In this document: positions 25,974 through 35,518 of the stretch, one piece after another | How the letters are laid out: each line of letters begins with the position of its first letter | Position numbering within the stretch: the first letter of the stretch is position 1 | Assembly (NCBI GenBank): GCA_013372875.1 | Contig: JABXIW010000005.1 | Coordinates: 1-44,957 of the forward strand | DNA from: Gammaproteobacteria bacterium | GTDB taxonomy: Bacteria > Pseudomonadota > Gammaproteobacteria > Enterobacterales > Kangiellaceae | DNA length: 44,957 nt | Direction: 5' to 3' | Position numbers and translations under genes: made by a program | Notes under the pieces: generated by a model | The model's input: only the letters and a program-made list of their open reading frames with translations | Told to the model about the DNA's origin: nothing | Database searches by the model: none

Positions 25974-25988
25974 ATAGCTGATATCTAT
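25974..25988 (-). promoter_or_regulatory. OxyR-box-like operator in the oxyR leader
   Basis: ATAGCTGATATCTAT (identical in layout on either strand) fits the OxyR half-operator ATAGnTnnnAnCTAT at every defined position. A second imperfect ATAG lies ten bases upstream at 25964-25967 and another CTAT at 25989-25992 (CTATCTAT). It is 28 bases ahead of the oxyR ATG and downstream of the predicted promoter, fitting self-repression. Confidence 0.65.
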
Positions 25989-26019
25989 CTATTTTTTAAC
26001 ATCCATTAAACAGACTAAA

Positions 26020-26048
26020 ATGATAGCCTTTTATTACACTTCTGACAA
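26020..26048 (-). promoter_or_regulatory. Sigma-70 promoter of oxyR-recG
   Basis: On the minus strand TTGTCA (26048 to 26043) and TATCAT (26025 to 26020) are exactly 17 bases apart, each with one mismatch. The predicted start is near 26013, giving a leader of about 66 bases that contains the OxyR-like site. Confidence 0.65.
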
Positions 26049-26059
26049 AACTTTATTTA

Positions 26060-26917
26060 TCACGGTTTTTGCGCCAAAAACATCGATAAAGGACGACCAT
26101 CGGCTAATTTATGTTCTTGATTTAAAAGGATATTCCAGTCCGAAAATTTGTGCGCAAGTTCATTATCTTGCAATAAATACGCCGGATTCTTGGGTTTTCC
26201 GAACTCGGCTGCAGCTTGGGTAAAAGTATGAATGGCAACCATAGCCCCGTTTGGTAAATATTGATCATAAAGATCCAGCAAAGGTCGATGCAAATAGCGC
26301 GCTTGCATCACCAGTTGTGGTTTATGTTGTTTAAGCAGCGACTTGAATTCCTCAAGCTGAGCCTGAAAATCAAGATTCACAGCTTGAATATTGGCTTTAT
26401 GCTTATCGCTAAAATTTTCCAATCGATCGAGCGCATAATGATTGTTATCAAAAGCCATGGCTTTAAAACCGTGCAGCGCTAAAAAAACCGAATCTCGGCC
26501 CGAGCCAGAGCCAACATCAAAGACCAATGGCGATTCAGTAGTTAACTGATCTTTTATTAACTCAATATGCTGTTCAAGCAAAGGACTAGCTTGCCACAAT
26601 CTTTGACTAAGATTTCCTTGCAGCCAGTCTTGTTGATCCAGTTGCTCGGCAATCAGTATATCGCTCACATGATAGTTTTGTTTTTCGAAAATCTGCTTTA
26701 AATTTGTCTGCTGTTTAAAATTGCAGAGCAGTTTTAATCGCGCACCTTTGGGTGGCAACTCATGCCAAGAGCCTTCGATAATTTCTAATGGAATGTTGGT
26801 CGCAGCAAACGGATGACCCGCTGCAAAATCAGCAGCAGGTCGAACATCAATTAACGGCGTCTGATTAGTATCTACCGGCTCAAGAGTGAGCGCGAGAGAA
26901 GGGTTGTGCTTTGCCAT
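26060..26917 (-). CDS. Rhodanese-like / SAM-dependent methyltransferase fusion protein
   Basis: A 285-residue two-domain protein. The N-terminal part (about 15-95) is rhodanese-like: LIDVRPAADFAAGHPFAATNIPLE, with a cysteine at the active-loop position (Cys65, LLCNF), but the loop is shorter and less conserved than in active sulfurtransferases. The C-terminal part is a class I methyltransferase with the SAM-binding motif FDVGSGSGRDSVFLAL (133-148) and an acidic end of the next strand (AFDNN). The substrate is unknown; a link to sulfur or chalcogen chemistry is only a guess. It overlaps the upstream DUF418 gene by 38 bases, so translation is probably coupled. Confidence 0.8.
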   Translation of the reverse strand: MAKHNPSLALTLEPVDTNQTPLIDVRPAADFAAGHPFAATNIPLEIIEGSWHELPPKGARLKLLCNFKQQTNLKQIFEKQNYHVSDILIAEQLDQQDWLQGNLSQRLWQASPLLEQHIELIKDQLTTESPLVFDVGSGSGRDSVFLALHGFKAMAFDNNHYALDRLENFSDKHKANIQAVNLDFQAQLEEFKSLLKQHKPQLVMQARYLHRPLLDLYDQYLPNGAMVAIHTFTQAAAEFGKPKNPAYLLQDNELAHKFSDWNILLNQEHKLADGRPLSMFLAQKP

Positions 26918-28106
26918 AAGTTAAAGAACGCCATAACCACTCGAGTGGGCCGAAGTAAAATTTCTTGAGCCATAATTCGGAGCCAATAAGTTGCACTAAG
27001 TAAATCGCTGCAACGACATAATAAAGCTCAAAGCGTTCTAGTTCGGAAAACAAACCGAAGCCAAAGCCATAGAAAATGGTCGTTACCACGACTGATTGTA
27101 TGATGTAGTTGGTAAAGGCCATTCTGCCAACCGCTTCGAATTTTCGGCGTAACCAGCCCATTAGATCCGACTTTGCCCATAAACAAAACAGTCCGACATA
27201 AGCCAAGGCCAAGAAGACTGCCGCAGAACTATTGGCGACACCGAAAGATAGCCATAAGCCATTAAAGTCAAAGTTTTCCTTGGTTAACAGCTGATAATCC
27301 CAATACAAAAGGGTAATGGCGATAGCCAACATAAGAGCTGTAAACTTCAGATAAAAACCTTTGGATTTTTCCGCGGTTAAAATACCCGTTTGGTACAAAG
27401 CCATACCAATCAACATAGCGCCCGCAATGCGCAATGGGCCAACCATAAAAATCATATTCATTAATGACATACCATAGAACTTGGCTCGATGCTCGAAGTT
27501 ATCAAACCAACTGCCCTGATAAGCCGCTATTTCTTCAGCAATCATTTCTGAGGTGGGGTAAAACATCTGGTTCATTTCTTCCATTTCCGATGCGGGTACC
27601 CATTGGAATAAGAAATAAAAGCTAGCCATTAATAAAAAGAAAGCCCCAAGCAGCGCTGCGCCCACATAGACTTTTGTTTTCGCGGTGGTATTTAGTGCTA
27701 AAAAATAGACCCAGAAACCCATCAAGGCGTAAGTTGCTAAAATATCGCCATACCAAATAAAGAAGCCGTGTACCAAGCCGAATAACAATAACCAGCCCAT
27801 ACGCTTCATGTGAATCGGAGTTGGCGAAACACCTTTATTGCTGGCTCTTTGTGCCATCAGCATAATGCCAGCGCCGAATAAAATGGAGAATAAGGTATAG
27901 AATTTTTGATCGGCAAAGAAGTGCGTGATAAACCAAGTTACGATATTGGCATTACTGGTCTCGCCAACCGCCAAAGGATTCATGTAAAAAGCATTTACGT
28001 GAGCAAAGGTTGAGATATTCATCACCAATATCCCAAGTACCGCAATGCCACGAATTAAATCTAATGAATGAAAGCGCTCACTAGCTTGAGTTGCAGAAAA
28101 GTCCAA
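26880..28106 (-). CDS. DUF418 family membrane protein
   Basis: A 408-residue polytopic inner-membrane protein with about ten hydrophobic segments. It opens with the family signature RFHSLDLIRGIAVLGILVMNI, and the later FGPLEWLWRSLTYGK block is the usual DUF418 end. The role is unknown; the family is distantly like acyltransferase-3 type membrane proteins and often annotated as transporter-like. The start is TTG at 28106, preceded by AGGGA eight bases upstream; the next in-frame Met would lose the signature. It overlaps the methyltransferase gene by 38 bases. Confidence 0.87.
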   Translation of the reverse strand: MDFSATQASERFHSLDLIRGIAVLGILVMNISTFAHVNAFYMNPLAVGETSNANIVTWFITHFFADQKFYTLFSILFGAGIMLMAQRASNKGVSPTPIHMKRMGWLLLFGLVHGFFIWYGDILATYALMGFWVYFLALNTTAKTKVYVGAALLGAFFLLMASFYFLFQWVPASEMEEMNQMFYPTSEMIAEEIAAYQGSWFDNFEHRAKFYGMSLMNMIFMVGPLRIAGAMLIGMALYQTGILTAEKSKGFYLKFTALMLAIAITLLYWDYQLLTKENFDFNGLWLSFGVANSSAAVFLALAYVGLFCLWAKSDLMGWLRRKFEAVGRMAFTNYIIQSVVVTTIFYGFGFGLFSELERFELYYVVAAIYLVQLIGSELWLKKFYFGPLEWLWRSLTYGKAQPFSRAHS

Positions 28107-28196
28107 TTTTTTTATCCCTAGCTTTTTATTTGGTTAGACTATAACTGATTGCTCTTTCGGTGTACAAACTAAAAGGGTAACAAAATAAGAACAGCT

Positions 28197-28409
28197 TTAT
28201 TCTAAAAAGTTATCTGCCCAAAGATCTTTAGCCGCCGCCCTTCGATCATGGCCAGTGCGTCGATCCGCTTGTAGACGCACCGACTGCCGTCTATCCATTC
28301 CCGAGCGTCTTTCTTTGCCCGTTCTTTTTTCTATACTTTCATCCTCTTCCTTATTCTGAGGAATTAACTCATCGGCCATTAAATCGAAATCAAAAACTTT
28401 ATTGCTCAT
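28197..28409 (-). CDS. Small protein with repeated RRxGxDRR motifs
   Basis: A 70-residue protein that I do not recognise. It has an acidic N-terminal half (DFDLMADELIPQNKEEDESIEKR) and a basic second half with two copies of RRxGxDRR (RRSGMDRR and RRTGHDRR, about residues 35-57). This sequence type occurs as a tail in many bacterial proteins, but I know no function. I chose the ATG at 28409, which has GGAGG eight bases upstream; an earlier ATG at 28424 lacks one. It follows trmH by 29 bases on the same strand. The pattern suggests RNA, DNA or nucleotide binding, which is inference. Confidence 0.78.
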   Translation of the reverse strand: MSNKVFDFDLMADELIPQNKEEDESIEKRTGKERRSGMDRRQSVRLQADRRTGHDRRAAAKDLWADNFLE

Positions 28410-28438
28410 AATAAGTTCCTCCATAAACTCATCTAAAG

Positions 28439-29125
28439 CTACACTAATTTCCGTAAAAGATCCCAGTCAGGGTCCTCAATATCACCAATATCATTCAATT
28501 TTGGGTATCGAATCTTATGTTTATCACAATACTTTTTGACGCTAGGATGTAAAGATTTAAATATCAAATAATCCACTTCTTCTTGCGGAATTTTGCATTC
28601 TCCGTACATGCCAGCTTCTGCTCTTTGCCTTTGTGCTTCATATAAAATTAAAGCAGTGGCCACTGAAACGTTCAGCGACTGTACCATGCCTAACATTGGA
28701 ATAATGACGTGCTGATCAGCCGCTTGCGCAGCTTTATCTGAGACTCCAACCAATTCTGAGCCCACTAGTAAACAAGTCGGCTTAGTGTAATCAATTGAGC
28801 GAAAATCTACCGCTTCATCTGAAAAGTGCGCACATAAAATTTGCATATTCTTATCGCGCGCAACTTGTAAACCTTGCTCCAAAGAGTCATAGGCATGAGT
28901 CTTCACCCAGCGCTTTGATCCGCTGGCAGTATGATGACCACGATATTGCACATCTTCTGGAAAAGTCGCGTGCACTTCACCAATTCCGACCGCATCAGCA
29001 GTACGCACAATGGCTGCTAAGTTATGCGGCTTATGCACATCTTCCATAAAAACAGTTAGATCGGGCTGACGATTGGCAACCAACTGCAAAATCTTTTGCA
29101 GTCGTTCAGGCTTTTGGTGTTCCAT
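28439..29125 (-). CDS. trmH: tRNA (guanosine(18)-2'-O)-methyltransferase TrmH
   Basis: SPOUT-class enzyme that methylates the ribose of G18 in the D-loop of tRNAs. The 228-residue protein has the three SPOUT motifs: NLAAIVRTADAVG (about 34-46), CLLVGSELVGVSD and the knot-forming IPMLGMVQSLNVSVATALILYEA. A C-terminal block (ECKIPQEEVDYL to the basic KKYCDKHKIRYPKL) matches TrmH proper rather than RlmB. It follows ridA by three bases in the gmk-rpoZ-spoT-ridA-trmH run. Confidence 0.95.
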   Translation of the reverse strand: MEHQKPERLQKILQLVANRQPDLTVFMEDVHKPHNLAAIVRTADAVGIGEVHATFPEDVQYRGHHTASGSKRWVKTHAYDSLEQGLQVARDKNMQILCAHFSDEAVDFRSIDYTKPTCLLVGSELVGVSDKAAQAADQHVIIPMLGMVQSLNVSVATALILYEAQRQRAEAGMYGECKIPQEEVDYLIFKSLHPSVKKYCDKHKIRYPKLNDIGDIEDPDWDLLRKLV

Positions 29126-29128
29126 AGA

Positions 29129-29512
29129 TTATTTGCCTAAAAAGACCACGCCATCCATTTCGATTTGCGCACCTTTGGGTAATTCTTTTACCCCAATCGC
29201 GGCACGAGCTGGATAAGGTTGCTCAAAATACTCTGCCATAATTTCATTGACGGTAGCGAAGTTTCCTAAATCTAACATAAAAATATTCAGCTTAACGATA
29301 TCTTGCAGAGAAGCACCTGCAGCTTCACACACCGCGGTTAGATTTTTGAACACCTGATGTACTTGCTCAGAAAAATCTTCCACCAACTCCATAGTTTCTG
29401 GGATCAAAGGAATCTGACCAGATAGATATAAAGAGTCGCCCGCTTGAACAGCTTGCGAATAAGTGCCAATGGCCGCTGGGGCCTTATCGGTATGTATTAT
29501 TTTCTTGGTCAT
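29129..29512 (-). CDS. ridA: RidA family enamine/imine deaminase
   Basis: RidA hydrolyses reactive 2-aminoacrylate and related enamines made by PLP enzymes, giving 2-ketoacids. The 127-residue protein has the family marks: GTYSQAV near the N-terminus (residue 17 on), [11 protein letters not shown], and the catalytic-site Arg and Glu in [23 protein letters not shown] (Arg about 105, Glu about 119). Such genes often follow spoT in gammaproteobacteria. It sits 23 bases after spoT and three before trmH. Confidence 0.95.
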   Translation of the reverse strand: MTKKIIHTDKAPAAIGTYSQAVQAGDSLYLSGQIPLIPETMELVEDFSEQVHQVFKNLTAVCEAAGASLQDIVKLNIFMLDLGNFATVNEIMAEYFEQPYPARAAIGVKELPKGAQIEMDGVVFLGK

Positions 29513-29535
29513 AGTTTTCTTTGATAAAATTCTAA

Positions 29536-31641
29536 TTAATTTTGACGCTGTACTTTATTAACAAAAGGTACAACTCTTAGTTTTTTGATAATGGATGCTA
29601 AATGGGCACGATGTTTTAATCGCACTTCAAAATGTAAAATATTGATATTGCCATCCAGCTCATCAATCTTAACATTAACGATGTTAATATCTTGATTAGC
29701 GATAATTCCGGTTATTTGTGCCAAAACGCCGCGACCATTAAAAACTTCAATATCCAAATCGCAACTAAATTCACCCTCAACATCAAGTGACCATTCCACT
29801 GGCACATAGCGATCGTTTTTCTTGTGGGCACGCTTTACGTTAGGGCAGGTTTGGCGATGAATGGTAAAACCTTTACCCGCGCTAACATAAGCCATAATCG
29901 GATCAAACGGAATGGGGCGGCAACATTTAGCATATTTCACCACCATGCCTTCAGTGCCTTTGATCGCTAATGGCTCGGCATTATCTTCAATTTTTTCAAT
30001 AGCTTGTGGAACTTCATCCGTTTGCATACTAATGCGATGAGCTACCAATACCGAAGCAATTCGACCTAAACCAATGGCAGCTAACAAGTCTTCAAAGTTA
30101 GCAAAGTTAATGGCTTTGGCGGTGGCTTCTAATTGTTCGATGTCATAGCTGTCTAAATTGGTCGATAAAGATTGTTCCAATAGACGATAGCCTAAATTGA
30201 CCGCTTCATCTCGACGCATATTTTTCACAAAGCTGCGGATATTGGCACGCGCTTTGCCACTGACGGTAAAGCTCAGCCAGGCAGGATTTGGTTTCGAGCC
30301 AGGCGCGGTGACTACTTCGATGGTCATGCCATTAACCAGTTTTGTGCTGAGTGGCGCAAACTGCTTATCGATTTTACAAGCAATACACGTATTACCTACA
30401 TCAGTGTGAATGGCATAAGCAAAATCAACGGGCGTTGCACCTTTGGGCAACTGGATGATTTTGCCTTTTGGTGTAAAGACATATACTTCATCAGGGAACA
30501 GATCGATTTTAACGTTCTCAATAAACTCCAATGAATCATCTGCACTTTGCTGCAATTCAATAAGGCTTTGTAACCATTCGCGGGCTTTATTTTCCGCAGG
30601 TAGTGAACTACCAGTTTTGTATAGCCAATGGGCTGCAACCCCATGCTCCGCCATTTGATCCATCAACTCAGTACGGATCTGAACTTCGATTCTAACTTGT
30701 TCTTTGGATTGCAGGATGGAGTGGAGCGATTGGTAGCCGTTAGCTTTGGGAATGGCGATATAGTCTTTGAAGCGACCAGGTATGGGTTTAAACATGCTAT
30801 GCACTTGACCCAAAATTCGATAACAAGAATCTTCGCTGTCGGTCACTACTCGAAAGGCATAAATGTCCATCACCTCATTGAAAGTTCCCACCTTGTCGCG
30901 CATCTTTTTATAGATGGAATAAATGCTTTTTTCACGCCCAATAACTTTGCCTTTAATGTGTGAGCTTTTAAGGCGTGTTTGCAATTGGTCGGAAATATTT
31001 TCGATTACTTTTTTACGGCGTCCACGAATTTTATCTACCGCCGATTTTAAAATTTTATAGCGCATCGGATGCATATTGGCGAAACCCAATAGCTCCAATT
31101 GTTCTTTTAATTTATAAATACCCAGGCGATTGGCAATCGGCGCATAAATTTCTAAAGTTTCACGCGCAATGCGGCGGCGTTTATCAGGGCGCAGCGAACC
31201 TAAGGTTTGCATATTATGCAAACGATCGGCCAACTTGATCAGGATCACTCGAATATCCTGCACCATCGCCATCATCATTTTGCGAAAATTTTCGGCTTGC
31301 GCCTCTTCTTTCGAACGGAAATTAATCTGAGTTAATTTACTCACGCCCTCAACTAGCTCAGCAACTTGCTCGCCAAACTGATCGGACAAATCTTTTTTCG
31401 TGACAGGGGTATCTTCAATCACATCATGCATTAAAGCCGCCATGATGGTTTGATGATCAAGATGCAGCTCCGCTAAAATTCGGGCAGCCGCTACCGGATG
31501 AGTAATATAGGGATCGCCGCTTGAGCGCATCTGACCATCGTGGGCAGACTCTGCCACCTGATAAGCGCGCTCAATATCGGCAACATGAGCAGGCTCAAGA
31601 TAAGTCTCTAAAACTTCTCTTAATCCTGCAAAATAAGCCAT
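29536..31641 (-). CDS. spoT: Bifunctional (p)ppGpp synthetase/hydrolase SpoT
   Basis: Makes and degrades the alarmone (p)ppGpp in response to starvation. The 701-residue protein has the HD hydrolase domain ([13 protein letters not shown] and [16 protein letters not shown], residues about 47-80), the RelA/SpoT synthetase domain ([31 protein letters not shown]), a TGS domain ([31 protein letters not shown]) and a C-terminal ACT domain. Both catalytic halves have their key motifs, so it is likely bifunctional. It lies 29 bases after rpoZ. Confidence 0.97.
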   Translation of the reverse strand: MAYFAGLREVLETYLEPAHVADIERAYQVAESAHDGQMRSSGDPYITHPVAAARILAELHLDHQTIMAALMHDVIEDTPVTKKDLSDQFGEQVAELVEGVSKLTQINFRSKEEAQAENFRKMMMAMVQDIRVILIKLADRLHNMQTLGSLRPDKRRRIARETLEIYAPIANRLGIYKLKEQLELLGFANMHPMRYKILKSAVDKIRGRRKKVIENISDQLQTRLKSSHIKGKVIGREKSIYSIYKKMRDKVGTFNEVMDIYAFRVVTDSEDSCYRILGQVHSMFKPIPGRFKDYIAIPKANGYQSLHSILQSKEQVRIEVQIRTELMDQMAEHGVAAHWLYKTGSSLPAENKAREWLQSLIELQQSADDSLEFIENVKIDLFPDEVYVFTPKGKIIQLPKGATPVDFAYAIHTDVGNTCIACKIDKQFAPLSTKLVNGMTIEVVTAPGSKPNPAWLSFTVSGKARANIRSFVKNMRRDEAVNLGYRLLEQSLSTNLDSYDIEQLEATAKAINFANFEDLLAAIGLGRIASVLVAHRISMQTDEVPQAIEKIEDNAEPLAIKGTEGMVVKYAKCCRPIPFDPIMAYVSAGKGFTIHRQTCPNVKRAHKKNDRYVPVEWSLDVEGEFSCDLDIEVFNGRGVLAQITGIIANQDINIVNVKIDELDGNINILHFEVRLKHRAHLASIIKKLRVVPFVNKVQRQN

Positions 31642-31670
31642 TTTTTATTCCTTATAAAAACGTTTCGTTT

Positions 31671-31919
31671 TTAGAATAATACAGGGCCGTTTTCTTGCTC
31701 AGCTTTAGCCATTCTTTCGTCAGCTTCCACTGTCAATTTGTCAGTAATACCTTCTTCGATTTCACGTAAAGCAACTACTGTTGGTTTGTCGTTATCCCAA
31801 TCCACTTTTGGATCGTGACCACCGGTTGCGATTTGGCGTGCGCGCTTTGCTGCCAACATGATTAAATCAAAACGATTACCAACTTTTTCAACTGCGTCTT
31901 GTACCGTTACTCGTGCCAT
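31671..31919 (-). CDS. rpoZ: RNA polymerase omega subunit
   Basis: The small omega subunit that aids assembly of the beta' chain and forms part of a (p)ppGpp site. The 82-residue length and the motifs [29 protein letters not shown] and [12 protein letters not shown] are diagnostic. It lies between gmk and spoT as in enterics, so the polymerase subunit and its alarmone enzyme share a transcript. Confidence 0.97.
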   Translation of the reverse strand: MARVTVQDAVEKVGNRFDLIMLAAKRARQIATGGHDPKVDWDNDKPTVVALREIEEGITDKLTVEADERMAKAEQENGPVLF

Positions 31920-31984
31920 TTCTTTTACCTCACTAAATAGGGCTTAACCCTTAATTAAATCTTAGCTTTGATCTCGTGATGGGA

Positions 31985-32632
<648 letters not shown>

Positions 32633-32637
32633 TTACC

Positions 32638-33504
32638 TTATTCCATGTTTTGCACTTGTTCGCGCATCTGTTCGATCAACACTTTCATCTCAACGGCACT
32701 TGCGGTAGTTTCCGTATTGATCGACTTTGAACCGAGCGTATTCGCTTCGCGATTAAACTCTTGCATCAAGAAATCCAAACGACGACCTACTGCACCACCT
32801 TTAGACACCAAACGTCGCGCTTCTTTAACATGAGTAGTTAAACGATCTAACTCTTCGGCCACATCCAGCTTCTGCGCCAACATCACCATTTCTTGCTCAA
32901 CTCGTTCTGAATCCAACTCAATCTTAGCTTCTTCAAAACGGCCTTGAATCTTTTCTTTCTGCCATTGAATAATTTCTGGCATCAACTTAGAAACTTTTGC
33001 TACTTCTTGCTCAATACCGTCTAAGCGGTCATTGATGTTTTGTGCTAAGTCCTGACCTTCACGCTCACGAACTTCAATCAACTGCTTAATCGCATCCTGA
33101 AACAAGCCTTTAACGTCTTGCTCCATACTGTCGGTATCTGCTTCTTCGGACTGCAAAATATTCGGCCAACGCATTAGCTGCATCAAGTTTGGCGATTGGC
33201 TTTCTTGCGATAAAGTTTGTAATTCTTGATGAATGGTCAAAAGCTCAGAAGCTAAATCATGATCCAGCTTTAACTTGCCAGCTTCGGCTTGGTTATATTC
33301 GATGCGCAGATTGGCTTCGATCTTTCCTCGGCTCAAGCTCTTACGTAGCGCATTTCGCAGGTCAAATTCCATATGACGGAAAGCCTCTGGCATCCGAAAA
33401 CTCGGCTCCAAAAAGCGCTGATTGACCGATTTTAATTCCCAAGTCAGGGTGCCCCAGTCCGCAGCAAGTTGCTGGCGGGCAAAAGCTGTCATGCTTCTAA
33501 CCAT
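32638..33504 (-). CDS. yicC: YicC family protein (endoribonuclease-type)
   Basis: A 288-residue protein of the YicC family, which includes an E. coli ribonuclease involved in small-RNA turnover. The start MVRSMTAFARQQ and the WELKSVNQRFLEPSFRMPEAF block match the family, as does the C-terminal RLDFLMQEFNREANTLGSKS segment. It is the first gene of the yicC-gmk-rpoZ-spoT-ridA-trmH run and has a TATAAT promoter with an inverted repeat in front. Confidence 0.95.
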   Translation of the reverse strand: MVRSMTAFARQQLAADWGTLTWELKSVNQRFLEPSFRMPEAFRHMEFDLRNALRKSLSRGKIEANLRIEYNQAEAGKLKLDHDLASELLTIHQELQTLSQESQSPNLMQLMRWPNILQSEEADTDSMEQDVKGLFQDAIKQLIEVREREGQDLAQNINDRLDGIEQEVAKVSKLMPEIIQWQKEKIQGRFEEAKIELDSERVEQEMVMLAQKLDVAEELDRLTTHVKEARRLVSKGGAVGRRLDFLMQEFNREANTLGSKSINTETTASAVEMKVLIEQMREQVQNME

Positions 33505-33608
33505 GCGTTATCTCTACAACTAGTTTAAATATCTTTATATTTCAATAAGTTAACGCCGAACACTATTTGCTATCTTAAATTAGCCATTTTTTTCGGCATG
33601 AACCTTGA

Positions 33609-33641
33609 ATTATACCGATCTCAAAGGCCTATGGCGAGATC
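33609..33641 (-). promoter_or_regulatory. yicC-operon promoter overlapped by an inverted repeat
   Basis: On the minus strand TATAAT (33614 to 33609) lies 17 bases after TCGCCA (33637 to 33632, four of six). A perfect repeat GATCTC-N13-GAGATC (33617-33641) spans the spacer and the -35, the usual geometry of a repressor site. The rest of the 277-base gap up to the next plus-strand gene shows nothing clear. Confidence 0.5.
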
Positions 33642-33781
33642 TAAGTAAAAACTACCCAAATCGGGTACCATTAAAAATATCTCCACTTTTCGTATACCAA
33701 TTTTCAGAAATTTTGAGCTGATAAATTATGGTGTTACTATCACTTTCATATATTGCCATGTTAGATGAAAAAGGAGACATC

Positions 33782-34153
33782 ATGCCAATAATTAAAACCA
33801 TTCTTGTAATGATAACCTTCCTAGTATTAACAAATGCAACATATGCGCAAAGTAGGGAATGTGAAGATGCTATGTATCAAGCCGAATCATATGCTGATGA
33901 TTTAGAGTCAAGAGCTAAAAAATTAATGCGTTGTGCGTCTAATGAAGGCGCCCACGATCTTGAAAAGCGTGCAAAGAAGCTTCAAAGATGCGCCTGGTAT
34001 GATGACTATACAGATGATTGCTATTTCGAATTCAGAAAAGTGAAACGCGAATACTCGAAGGCAGAAGTTTGCTCCAAAGAATACAAAAAAACCAAAAGTG
34101 TGTTTTCTGATTATGAAAGTGCTGTATCAGAAGTTATAAGTTATTGTGATTAA
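33782..34153 (+). CDS. Secreted six-cysteine repeat protein, unknown function
   Basis: A 123-residue protein that I do not recognise. It has a clear signal peptide (about 1-22, ending in TYA) and a helical charged mature part. Two copies of DLExRAKKLxRCA lie at residues 40-52 and 59-71, a period of 19. The mature chain has six cysteines (27, 51, 70, 80, 97, 122), an even number that suggests three disulfides. I chose the ATG at 33782 with a good AAGGAG site five bases upstream; an ATG at 33728 has none. It stands alone, divergent from yicC and convergent with apaH, and seems AT-rich. Confidence 0.78.
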   Translation: MPIIKTILVMITFLVLTNATYAQSRECEDAMYQAESYADDLESRAKKLMRCASNEGAHDLEKRAKKLQRCAWYDDYTDDCYFEFRKVKREYSKAEVCSKEYKKTKSVFSDYESAVSEVISYCD

Positions 34154-34190
34154 ATCATATCACCTAACATGGATACGCTAACGCTTCTTG

Positions 34191-35015
34191 CTAAGCCCAC
34201 TTTCTATGCGCTTTGACTGAAAAGCGCTTTTTATCTTCCAGTCTTAACGCGGTTAGTTTATTGCCCCAAACGCAGCCTGTATCGAGCGCATACAGGTTTT
34301 CAGTTTTGACTTTTCCGTTGAGTGCCGCCCAATGTCCAAACACCAAGCCCGTTTGTTGCAGCAACTTTTTTTGGAAACGATACCAAGGGATCAGATCGCT
34401 GGCTTGGCTGCTGGGCGCGCCTTTGCTGCGCAAGTCTAATGAGCCATCCGTATGGCAAAAGCGCATTCGGGTCAGCGCATTGGTGGTAAAACGTAAGCGA
34501 TCGATTTTTTTAAGATTATCATGCCAATCGTGCGGCTCATTGCCATACATCTTTTTAAAGTATTTTTGCCGCTTTTTAGCATTGGTTAACACCATTTCCA
34601 GCTCATAGGCGCTGGCTAGAGTTTGTGCTAGATCCCAAGCAGGCGGCACCCCTGCATGGCTCATTAGCAGGTTAAAGTCTGAATCGTAATGTGCCATGGG
34701 CTGAGTAAGCAGCCATTGCATCATAGATTCCGCTTCATTCGATTTAAGTAGGGGTTCTAATTTATCGCGCTTACTGACTTTGCCATGGTGATAATAGGTC
34801 GCCAGCAAGTGCAGATCATGATTGCCCAAAACCGCGACACAGCTGTCTTGAATATCGTATAAACACTGCATCACTTCTAAAGATTTTGGACCACGACTTA
34901 CTAGATCGCCAGCCAGCCACAGCTGATCACAGTTGGGATTGAAGTTAATTTTGTTTAAGAGTAAGCGTAATTCGTGGTAACAACCTTGAATATCGCCTAT
35001 CGCATAGGTCGCCAT
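34191..35015 (-). CDS. apaH: Symmetrical bis(5'-nucleosyl)-tetraphosphatase ApaH
   Basis: Cleaves diadenosine tetraphosphate (Ap4A) to two ADP and removes Np4 caps from RNA. The 274-residue protein opens with the metallophosphatase motifs YAIGDIQGCYHEL (5-16), GDLVSRGPKSLEV and LGNHDLHLL, and has the family blocks LMSHAGVPPAW and DTGCVWGNKLTALRL near the end. It follows apaG by 32 bases, the usual order. Confidence 0.97.
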   Translation of the reverse strand: MATYAIGDIQGCYHELRLLLNKINFNPNCDQLWLAGDLVSRGPKSLEVMQCLYDIQDSCVAVLGNHDLHLLATYYHHGKVSKRDKLEPLLKSNEAESMMQWLLTQPMAHYDSDFNLLMSHAGVPPAWDLAQTLASAYELEMVLTNAKKRQKYFKKMYGNEPHDWHDNLKKIDRLRFTTNALTRMRFCHTDGSLDLRSKGAPSSQASDLIPWYRFQKKLLQQTGLVFGHWAALNGKVKTENLYALDTGCVWGNKLTALRLEDKKRFSVKAHRKWA

Positions 35016-35047
35016 AAGTTATTGTTTTTATTTGTTATAGGCAAAAG

Positions 35048-35422
35048 CTAATGTAAAACGCCGGGAATACTTAAACTAAAAACAGGAATGGGCGCATCAA
35101 ACTCTTCGCCATTTTCACCGCTCATTTGATAACTGCCATGCATACAGCCAATGGGCGTGGTTAGAACTGCACCGCTGGAATATTCATAACTTTTGCCAGG
35201 TTCGATAAAAGGCTGCTCACCAACCACTCCCTGGCCTTTGACTTCGGTCACTTCGCCATTGGCGTCCGTGATTAACCAGTGACGAGCGTTTAGTTTGGCG
35301 CCATTATCGCCAGAATTAGTAATCCGAATGGTGTATGCGAAAGCATAACGTTCGTTATCAGGTTCAGATTGATCTTCGAGGTATTGGGTTGCTACCTTTA
35401 TTTGAAATTGATACTCACTCAT
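35048..35422 (-). CDS. apaG: ApaG domain protein
   Basis: A 124-residue immunoglobulin-like ApaG protein. Family marks are YAFAYTIRITNSGDNGAKLNARHWLITDANG and GVVGEQPFIEPGKSYEYSSGAVL, with GSYQM near the end. ApaG was linked to cobalt and magnesium tolerance; its biochemical role is still unclear. It is followed by apaH as in enterics. The rsmA-pdxA genes that often precede it are not here. Confidence 0.95.
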   Translation of the reverse strand: MSEYQFQIKVATQYLEDQSEPDNERYAFAYTIRITNSGDNGAKLNARHWLITDANGEVTEVKGQGVVGEQPFIEPGKSYEYSSGAVLTTPIGCMHGSYQMSGENGEEFDAPIPVFSLSIPGVLH

Positions 35423-35518
35423 GCTCTGGCCTCTCTTCTTGCTTATTCTTACCTGAATTGATCAGCTCATCAATGCTCAACTTTAGTATCGTATGTAACT
35501 GGCTTTGGTGCAAGCCTA

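Noticed and set aside
33596..33660. Short plus-strand open frame starting ATGAACCTTGAA in the gap before the six-cysteine protein
   Set aside because: It is about 15 codons long, has no ribosome site and coincides with the yicC promoter on the other strand.
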